DNA of 61,379 nucleotides from Micrococcales bacterium 31B (GTDB lineage Bacteria; Actinomycetota; Actinomycetes; Actinomycetales; Dermabacteraceae). The stretch covers positions 228,898 to 290,276 of the forward strand of contig JAFFTF010000005.1 in the NCBI GenBank assembly GCA_022803075.1, given 5' to 3'. Each line of letters starts with the position of its first letter. The stretch's first letter is position 1. Of the stretch, positions 52,567 through 61,379 are shown one piece after another. The position numbers and the translations under genes are program-made. The notes under the pieces are model-generated. The model worked only from the letters and a program-made list of their open reading frames with translations. It had not been told where the DNA came from and ran no database searches.

Positions 52567-54318
52567 TTAGATGTCGTCCGTCTCGTCGAAGGGTGAGGGC
52601 TCGGGGGCGCGCTCTCGGCGCGAGGCGCGACCGGTGCGGCCCTCACGGGGCGCCTCGCGGGGCGTCTCGAGACGCGAGTCGCCCGCGAGATCGCTCACAG
52701 CGGGAATGCTCGTCGCCGTGTCGGGTGCCGTGCCTGGTGCAGCGCTTGCCGCGGCCTCAGAAGCAGCGGCAGTCTCGGCCGCGGCCTCAGCCACGGCGGC
52801 ACCGTCTGCACCCGTGTCGGGCCGCGCGCTGGCCGCGCCGGTCGCCACGGAAACTCCCGCAGCTGCCTTCCTATTGTGCAACCGCTCGCGCGCCCGTGCC
52901 AAGGCGGCCTCGCTCGCGTCCGCTCCCACAGCACTGTCGTGCGACTCGTCAGCATTGTCGTCGCCGCGACCGCGTACCGCCCACACGGCGAGTGCCGTCG
53001 TCGCGGGAATCGCGAGCACGAGGCCGATCGAGCCGACCAGGGTGCGCACCAGTTCGACCGCCACCTCGCCCGTCGTGAGCGTGTGCATGAGCGGGTTGTC
53101 GAACAGCGCCACCAGCAGCAGCACGGGCAGCGCCGAACCGGCGTAGGCAAAGGCAATGGTGTAGACGGTGGAGGCGATGTGGTCGCGGCCGATGCGCATG
53201 CCACTGACGAAGAGCTGACGGCGCGTCAGGTCGGGGCGCGCCGCGCGCAACTCCCACACGGCGCTCGCCTGCGTGATGGTCACGTCGTTCAGCACGCCGA
53301 GGCCCGCGAGCACGATGCCGCAGAGCACGACGTCGCCGATGCTGACGGTCTGCGCGAGCGACTGCAACGTGAGCGAATCCTCACTGCCCGCGAGGCCCGA
53401 GATGCGCCCCGCCGACGACGACCACATGCCGAGCAGCGCGGTAATCGCGACACCCGCCATCGTGCCGATGAGCGCCGTGGTCGTGCGCATGTTGAAACCG
53501 TGCGCGGTATACAGCACGATGTGCATGATTAGCGACGCGCTCACGACACCCACGAGCAGCGCCGACTCACCGGCGAGCAGGGCCGGCAGCACGAAGTAGC
53601 CAATCACCACGAACGCGAAGACCAGGCCCACGATAGCCGCGAGGCCGCGGAGCCGGGCCACGGCGATCACGAGGATCGCGTAAACAATCGCGAGGACCCA
53701 CAGCATCGAGCCGCGCTCGAAATCCACGAACGCGTAGGTGCCCTGAGTGGGGGCCGGGGCCGTCGGGTCGGCCGCCAGCGTGGGATCGTCGACGATGGGC
53801 GAGAACATGGTGCGAAGCGTGTCGCCGACGTGAATGCCGTACTGCTGAAATTCGGGGGCCACGATCACGGTGACGGTGGCGTTGCCATCGGGGTCGGCAA
53901 CGCTCGGCTGACCGGTGACCACGACACAGTCCGGCATGGGAGTGCTGAGCTGCTGAATGGTTTGCGCATTCTTGTCGGTGGCGGGGGCCGTGGCGGTGGG
54001 GTCTGCCGCAGGGTCGAGGGCAGGGTCGAGGGCAGGGTCGGCCGTCGGGTTACTGGACGCCGCGGCGTCCGGGTTGGCTGCCGTGCAGGCGCTGGCATCG
54101 ACCCCCGTGACCAGCACGTCGGTGTAGTACGAGCCGGGGCTGAGGGCCGACCGGTCGCCGGGCTTGACGGCCGCGTCGCCCTGGGGCCAGAGCATGATGG
54201 CCCCCACGATGGAGGCGATAAAGAGGGGAATCACGATGCTGAGCAGCAGCCTGCGCGCCCTCGCGTTGGCGGGCATGTGCGTGATCTCCCCGTGACCGTG
54301 CGAATGTCCTGCACCCAT
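52567..54318 (-). CDS. YibE/F family membrane protein
   Basis: 583 residues. N-terminal His-rich stretch GAGHSHGHGEI, one helix, a large extracytoplasmic domain containing DPALDPALDPAADP (12-bp repeat), then about seven membrane helices with the YibE/F core: RLRGLAAIVGLVFAFVVIGY and GVLNDVTITQASAVWELRAA. The C-terminal 130 residues are Ala-rich and charged, probably disordered. Possible transporter of unknown substrate. Next to dusB and glyS as in other Micrococcales. Confidence 0.87.
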   Translation of the reverse strand: MGAGHSHGHGEITHMPANARARRLLLSIVIPLFIASIVGAIMLWPQGDAAVKPGDRSALSPGSYYTDVLVTGVDASACTAANPDAAASSNPTADPALDPALDPAADPTATAPATDKNAQTIQQLSTPMPDCVVVTGQPSVADPDGNATVTVIVAPEFQQYGIHVGDTLRTMFSPIVDDPTLAADPTAPAPTQGTYAFVDFERGSMLWVLAIVYAILVIAVARLRGLAAIVGLVFAFVVIGYFVLPALLAGESALLVGVVSASLIMHIVLYTAHGFNMRTTTALIGTMAGVAITALLGMWSSSAGRISGLAGSEDSLTLQSLAQTVSIGDVVLCGIVLAGLGVLNDVTITQASAVWELRAARPDLTRRQLFVSGMRIGRDHIASTVYTIAFAYAGSALPVLLLVALFDNPLMHTLTTGEVAVELVRTLVGSIGLVLAIPATTALAVWAVRGRGDDNADESHDSAVGADASEAALARARERLHNRKAAAGVSVATGAASARPDTGADGAAVAEAAAETAAASEAAASAAPGTAPDTATSIPAVSDLAGDSRLETPREAPREGRTGRASRRERAPEPSPFDETDDI

Positions 54319-54353
54319 GGGTTTTCCTATCCTGTCGGCTGCATCCTGACGCG

Positions 54354-54386
54354 AAAACGGGCCGGGCGCTGGTGCGCACGACCCGC
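54354..54386 (-). terminator. Terminator between glyS and the YibE/F gene
   Basis: Minus strand CGGGTCGTGCGC-ACCA-GCGCCCGGCCCG (one mismatch, one G-U) followed by TTTTC. Placed just after the glyS stop. Confidence 0.65.
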
Positions 54387-54413
54387 TTCATCACGAGACT
54401 CGATCGCGGAGCG

Positions 54414-55802
<1,389 letters not shown>

Positions 55803-55988
55803 TGTGCTCTCCAGGGGTGACGCGTTCGTAAACTTCGTGATGGTACTAGCACACGAGTTTACGTGCATTTCTGCGTGGCTTGCGGGGTGACTGCATCGTG
55901 AGCAGCCGATGCGGCGCCATTCACAACCGGACGCGCGCGTGGTACCGGGCTCCGGCACCTTGCGTGGCTCCCTGGCCCGTAGAATGGG

Positions 55989-56396
55989 GTGGTGATTAGG
56001 CAGACCAAACAGCGCACGGCCGTGGCCGAATTGCTCGCCAACGAGACCGATTTTCGTAGCGCTCAGCAGATTCACGCGCTGATGCGCGAGGACGGTTCGA
56101 GCATTGGTCTCGCCACCGTGTACCGCACGCTGCAGTCGATGGCGGAGGCGAAGACGGTAGACGTACTGCACGGGGCCGATGGCGAGTCCCTGTATCGACT
56201 GTGCGCCGAAGACGAGCACCACCATCACCTCGTGTGCCGCGTCTGCCGTGCGACGGTCGAGGTCGTCGCTCCCCCGGTTGAGGACTGGGCCCACAGCATC
56301 GCGGCCGAGCATGGCTACGCCCAGGTGTCACACACCATCGAAATCTTCGGTGTGTGCCCCGCGTGTGCCGCGGCGGCACGCGCCGCGGAGGCTTAA
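55989..56396 (+). CDS. zur: Fur-family regulator, Zur-like
   Basis: About 135 residues; start GTG 55989 or GTG 55992. Winged helix [34 protein letters not shown]; dimerisation domain with [16 protein letters not shown] and structural Zn cysteines CxxC twice (CRVC, CPAC). Zinc-dependent repressor of zinc uptake by context: zur sits beside glyS in many actinobacteria. Divergent from glyS. Confidence 0.88.
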   Translation: MVIRQTKQRTAVAELLANETDFRSAQQIHALMREDGSSIGLATVYRTLQSMAEAKTVDVLHGADGESLYRLCAEDEHHHHLVCRVCRATVEVVAPPVEDWAHSIAAEHGYAQVSHTIEIFGVCPACAAAARAAEA

Positions 56397-56499
56397 GCGG
56401 CTTCAGCCGCGACGCAAAACGGCCCGCTTCGAGGATGATTCCCCGTCGCAGGCCGTTCCAGGTGCTCGTCGTCAATCAGACAAGTCGGCAATTAATTGC

Positions 56500-56658
56500 C
56501 TAGCCGTATTTTCCAACTTCAGGCGACTTGCTGGTTGGAGCCGGAGGAAAACGCCTCCACACGACCCGACCACCTTTTATCGCTAATGCGACCACAACCG
56601 CAATGACGATTGCTATCACCAGCAAAATTGCCAGCACAACATAATGCCAAGGTTTCAT
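56500..56658 (-). CDS. Small single-span membrane protein
   Basis: 52 residues from ATG 56658 with SD GGAGAA. KPWHYVVLAILLVIAIVIAV and VVALAIKGG form one long hydrophobic helix, followed by a basic tail VVWRRFPPAPTSKSPE. Follows the secreted protein gene by 9 bp, so the two likely form an operon. No family recognised. The DNA here is distinctly less GC-rich than the flanks. Confidence 0.6.
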   Translation of the reverse strand: MKPWHYVVLAILLVIAIVIAVVVALAIKGGRVVWRRFPPAPTSKSPEVGKYG

Positions 56659-56667
56659 GAGATTCTC

Positions 56668-57241
56668 CTAGTTTCCAAATGATGAATCGACGGCGGTGTT
56701 ACCGAAAACGCGCAGTTCAATTCCGACGTCGCGACCGGCGGGAACACCCTTGATGTCCAGCGATTGATGACACGTCAGGCGGGCGATGGCCGGATTGCCG
56801 ACCGGCAAGGCAATGTTCGTGCTGGCTCCAGCTTGCATACCCAAGCCGCCGCAGCCAGCGGACGAGACGGACGTGATCTTGCCCTGATTGGTGCCGTTCA
56901 GTGCGTAGTTTGTGCGAAAACTGCCTGACCCTGTGATGGCATCCCACGACACCAAGCACCCGGATTGTGTGACCCACCCGTTTGCGCGTGCGAACTGGCA
57001 CTGCGTGATGGAACGCGTCTGCGGCGCGGCTCCCGTCATTTCAGACTCCAGCGTTTCGCCCCGGGATATCTTTTCCATTAGGAGTGGTTGCACGTCGTCG
57101 GGCACCCCTAATTTCTGCATTTGCTCCACGGCAAATTGTGTGTCGGTTGAGTCGTCGACCACTGCGATGCCGCTTAGGGGAGGGACACCCCCCCAGGGCG
57201 AGCGCGGTTGCGGCCAGAAGTGTTGTGGCACCGTGAATCAT
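56668..57241 (-). pseudogene. Unknown secreted protein, out of frame at a G7 tract
   Basis: ATG 57241 has an excellent SD (AGGAGGA) and opens a signal peptide MIHGATTLLAATALALGG. On the coding strand the next bases are a run of seven G (57187-57193 as C on the plus strand). With seven the frame runs into CPSPKRHRSGRR and ends after 66 residues. With six it continues as VPPLSGIAVVDDSTDTQ and 160 more residues to 56668. The long frame has a Cys-containing, Gly/Ser/Asn-rich mature domain (LVSWDAITGSGSFRTNYALN, SVSSAGCGGLGMQAG, LTCHQSLDIKG). Either phase-variable or mutated (or a sequencing error). No family recognised. Confidence 0.65.
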
Positions 57242-57479
57242 TCTGTTCCTCCTGTAGATATCGCTCCTCGTCGAGCGTGCAGTCAACGTCGTCGTGTCCT
57301 GCGACTCCTAGTATGTAACTGCTTTAGTAACATCTTCAAGGCTCCAGAAGCAGTAAATGCAGGTCTATACTTTAGTCTTAAGATCGATACCTTTCGTATC
57401 ATGATCACATTGAGTCGCTCTGTAGGTCGCGGCGTGCCTTGCGAGTGCGCGTTGCCAGCTAGTGCTTCGGACGGCGTTC
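57242..57479. promoter_or_regulatory. AT-rich intergenic region with inverted repeat
   Basis: No gene. GATAC-CTTTC-GTATC (57386-57400) lies in a wider GATCGATAC...GTATCATGATC imperfect palindrome, a candidate operator. The stretch 57310-57420 is the least GC-rich of this end of the window and includes AGTATAGAC on the minus strand, suitable as a promoter for the secreted protein gene. Confidence 0.4.
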
Positions 57480-57743
57480 CTATTGCAATGCGTCACCCAG
57501 CAGAATCAACCAAGCAGTTGGTCGCTGTTGTTGCGCATCGATTCCCAACCAACCGCACACGTCATTGATCCACAGGCCTAACGACGCGCTCATCGCATCT
57601 GGAGACTGGCCCAAATTCTGCAATTGCTTTAAATGCGACACGAGCATTTGCAAAAGCGCCGCAGGGCAGCCGCGGCCTGATTCGAGGTCACGCAGAATGA
57701 GGCGAGCACGTGAATAGATTGCGTGCACATCCTCGCTGCTCAT
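57480..57743 (-). CDS. Unknown small protein
   Basis: 87 residues from ATG 57743: SSEDVHAIYSRARLILRDLE, LQMLVSHLKQLQNLGQSPDA, WINDVCGWLGIDAQQQRPTA. Predicted all-helical, no signal peptide. Starts 25 bp after uppS, same strand, so possibly transcribed with it. Codon use is less GC-biased than in uppS. Function unknown. Confidence 0.55.
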   Translation of the reverse strand: MSSEDVHAIYSRARLILRDLESGRGCPAALLQMLVSHLKQLQNLGQSPDAMSASLGLWINDVCGWLGIDAQQQRPTAWLILLGDALQ

Positions 57744-57768
57744 CTGTCTTTAACCTCAACCCTCGGCG

Positions 57769-58563
57769 CTACTCTGCGCCTGCCCCCACGCGATCCACCG
57801 CTCCCCCGAAGCGCCGGTCGCGCCGCGCATAGATCTCGCACGCGCGCCACAGGGTGCGCCGGTCGAAGTCGGGCCACAGCTCGTCCATGAAGACCATCTC
57901 GGCATAGGCCGACTGCCAGGGCAAAAAGTTCGAGGTGCGCTGCTCGCCTCCCGACCGCAAAAACAGGTCGACATCGGGCATATCGGGCTCGTCGAGGTAC
58001 TTCGCAAACAACTTCTCGTTGACCGCACCGGGCTTCACGCGGCCCGCCGCGACGTCCGCGGCAATCGCCTTGGCGGCGTCCGCAATCTCGGCGCGGCCGC
58101 CGTAATTGATGCACATAGTGAGCGTCAGGCCGGTGTTGTGTTTGGTCTGTTCCTCGGCGATCTCGAGTTCTTTGATCACCGAGCCCCACAGCCGGGGGCG
58201 CCGGCCCGCCCAGCGCACGCGCACGCCCCACTCGTGAAAGGTATTGCGCCGCTCGCGCAGCACGAGCCGGTTGAACCCGAGAATGAACTTCACTTCGTCG
58301 GGGCTGCGCTTCCAGTTTTCCGTGCTAAATGCGTAGGCGCTCAGGTGCGTCGCGCCCATTTCGATGGCGCCCGCGACCACATCGAACAGGGCCTTCTCGC
58401 CGTACTCGTGCCCCACCGTGCGCGGCAGGCCGCGCTCGTTGGCCCAGCGGCCGTTGCCGTCCATCACCACCGCGATGTGCTTGGGCACGAACTGTGCGGG
58501 TATCTGCGGCGGCACCTCACCCGAGGCGTGCGGCGGCGGCGTGACGAAACGATCGGAGGACAT
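57769..58563 (-). CDS. uppS: Isoprenyl transferase (undecaprenyl/decaprenyl diphosphate synthase)
   Basis: 264 residues from ATG 58563. Cis-prenyltransferase signature [36 protein letters not shown], and C-terminal [20 protein letters not shown] with FMDELWPDF. Makes the lipid carrier for peptidoglycan. Two bp from recO, same strand. Confidence 0.95.
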   Translation of the reverse strand: MSSDRFVTPPPHASGEVPPQIPAQFVPKHIAVVMDGNGRWANERGLPRTVGHEYGEKALFDVVAGAIEMGATHLSAYAFSTENWKRSPDEVKFILGFNRLVLRERRNTFHEWGVRVRWAGRRPRLWGSVIKELEIAEEQTKHNTGLTLTMCINYGGRAEIADAAKAIAADVAAGRVKPGAVNEKLFAKYLDEPDMPDVDLFLRSGGEQRTSNFLPWQSAYAEMVFMDELWPDFDRRTLWRACEIYARRDRRFGGAVDRVGAGAE

Positions 58564-58565
58564 AC

Positions 58566-59288
58566 TCACCTTTCCACGAGTGCGAGCGAGCGCACGTTCT
58601 TTTCGATGTGCCACTGCACGTACGCGGCAATGATGCCGGACGCCTCGCGGCGCGCCTCGTCCGTCGAGGCCACCGCGATCGGCCACGCCCCCACGATCAG
58701 CGCGCCGAGCAGTTCGAGTGTTTCGAACCGCGGCGCCACCGAACCGGGCACCCGGCAGGTGGAACACACGCTGCCGCCGAGCGACACGTTCAGGGCCTTG
58801 TGCGGGCCCGCCTCGCCGCACTTCGCGCAGTCGGCGAAACTCGGGGCCCACCCCGCGATCGATAGGGCCCGCAGCAGGTACGAATCGAGCACCAGCGGCG
58901 GCGGATACGCGCCCTCCGCGAGGGCCCGCAGCGCGCCCGCGAGCAGCCAAAACTGTTGGGTCGACGACGTCTGGTCGGCCAGCCGCTCGGCGGTCTCCAG
59001 CATCGCCGAACCCGCAGAAAACTTCGCGTAATCGACGGCGATGCGCCCCCCGTAGGCGCCCATGATCTCGCACTGCGTCACCGTGTCGAGGCTGCGCCCC
59101 TCGTAAAACTGCACGTCAACGTAGTTGAACGGTTCGAGCCGCGCCCCCATTCGGCTCGACGTCTTGCGCACGCCCTTGCCCACGGCGCGGTGAATGCCAC
59201 CCTCGCGCGTGAGCAGGGTGATGATGCGGTCCGCCTCGCCCAACTTCTGGGTGCGCAGAACCACCGCCTCATCTCGAAAAAGTCGCAT
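58566..59288 (-). CDS. recO: DNA repair protein RecO
   Basis: 240 residues. OB-fold start [29 protein letters not shown]; zinc cysteines in DCAKCGEAG and VCSTCRVPG; loads RecA on SSB-coated DNA with RecR. Conserved leuA-recO-uppS order in actinobacteria. Confidence 0.94.
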   Translation of the reverse strand: MRLFRDEAVVLRTQKLGEADRIITLLTREGGIHRAVGKGVRKTSSRMGARLEPFNYVDVQFYEGRSLDTVTQCEIMGAYGGRIAVDYAKFSAGSAMLETAERLADQTSSTQQFWLLAGALRALAEGAYPPPLVLDSYLLRALSIAGWAPSFADCAKCGEAGPHKALNVSLGGSVCSTCRVPGSVAPRFETLELLGALIVGAWPIAVASTDEARREASGIIAAYVQWHIEKNVRSLALVER

Positions 59289-59347
59289 GCTTTATTCTCG
59301 CCCTAACCCGGCCACGCGGGCGGCTCGAACCGCCGCGACAACGTGTG

Positions 59348-59381
59348 AAAAGCGCGTCCGAAAGCAGGGTTTCGGACGCGC
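59348..59381 (-). terminator. leuA terminator
   Basis: GCGCGTCCGAAA / TTTCGGACGCGC, a perfect 12-bp stem with a 6-nt loop, followed by TTTT on the minus strand, 22 bp after the leuA stop. Confidence 0.93.
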
Positions 59382-59403
59382 CTCGCATGAGTGGGCAGGG
59401 CCG

Positions 59404-61344
<1,941 letters not shown>

Positions 61345-61346
61345 TC

Positions 61347-61352
61347 ACTGTA
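61347..61352 (-). promoter_or_regulatory. leuA promoter -10 element
   Basis: TACAGT on the minus strand. Predicted transcription start is at about 61340, coinciding with the leader-peptide GTG. A -35 element would lie near 61370-61375 but is poor. Confidence 0.55.
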
Positions 61353-61379
61353 CCGGCTGCGCGCGGGGTCGCGGCGATT

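Overview
The window reads as chromosome of a high-GC actinobacterium, most likely a member of the Micrococcales. The evidence is a strong G/C bias at third codon positions, many GTG starts, ATGA/GTGA gene overlaps, the actinobacterial blocks aceE-fabD-acpP-fabF-DUF3145 and leuA-recO-uppS-zur-glyS-dusB-dgt-dnaG, a C50-type carotenoid cluster with heterodimeric lycopene cyclase, and metal-independent LeuA/GlyS types usual for the phylum. The genus cannot be fixed from what is visible.

Layout. 1-7.7 kb (+): a dipeptide/oligopeptide ABC importer (5'-truncated binding lipoprotein, two permeases, one fused double ATPase) with a gamma-glutamyltransferase and a GntR/FCD regulator in one overlapping operon. 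7.7-10.8 kb (-): a persulfide-handling module (CstB-like dioxygenase-rhodanese, membrane rhodanese, a broken TauE-type exporter, a CstR-like repressor) behind a 16-bp perfect palindrome. 10.8-16 kb (-): carotenoid operon crtE-crtB-crtI-crtYe-crtYf/crtEb, the last two functions fused in one polypeptide. 16-22.5 kb: accessory enzymes (NAD-dependent epimerase, SDR, terpenoid-cyclase-fold protein, RibD-type reductase, GyrI-like protein), an MFS exporter, and a LysR gene that has lost most of its helix-turn-helix.

22.7-26.3 kb is a graveyard of nested insertion sequences (IS3-like, IS21, IS256 remnants) that has destroyed an aldehyde-dehydrogenase-like gene. 26.4-30.3 kb is less GC-rich accessory DNA ending at a tRNA-Val: DUF1304, GNAT, a large unknown protein with a PD-(D/E)XK nuclease-like motif, and remnants resembling a toxin-antitoxin pair. 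30.4-44.1 kb is core: peroxiredoxin and DUF3052 divergent from the pyruvate dehydrogenase/fatty-acid block (fabH is not in its usual place), a degenerate DEDDh-exonuclease-like protein, DUF3145, peptide deformylase, nicotinamidase, the methionine importer metNIQ and four tRNAs. 44.2-47.9 kb carries a Nudix hydrolase, two tandem paralogous lipoproteins and a DUF4190 protein.

47.9-61.4 kb (mostly -) is housekeeping: dnaG, dgt, dusB, a YibE/F membrane protein, glyS, zur, uppS, recO, leuA. Between zur and uppS sits a small, less GC-rich insertion with a secreted protein whose signal-peptide codons contain a G7 tract and are out of frame with the rest. Upstream of leuA is a complete leucine attenuator: promoter, apparently leaderless leader peptide with clustered Leu codons, and a strong terminator hairpin. 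Short in-gene tandem duplications (9, 11, 14, 15, 18, 29 bp units) recur across the window.
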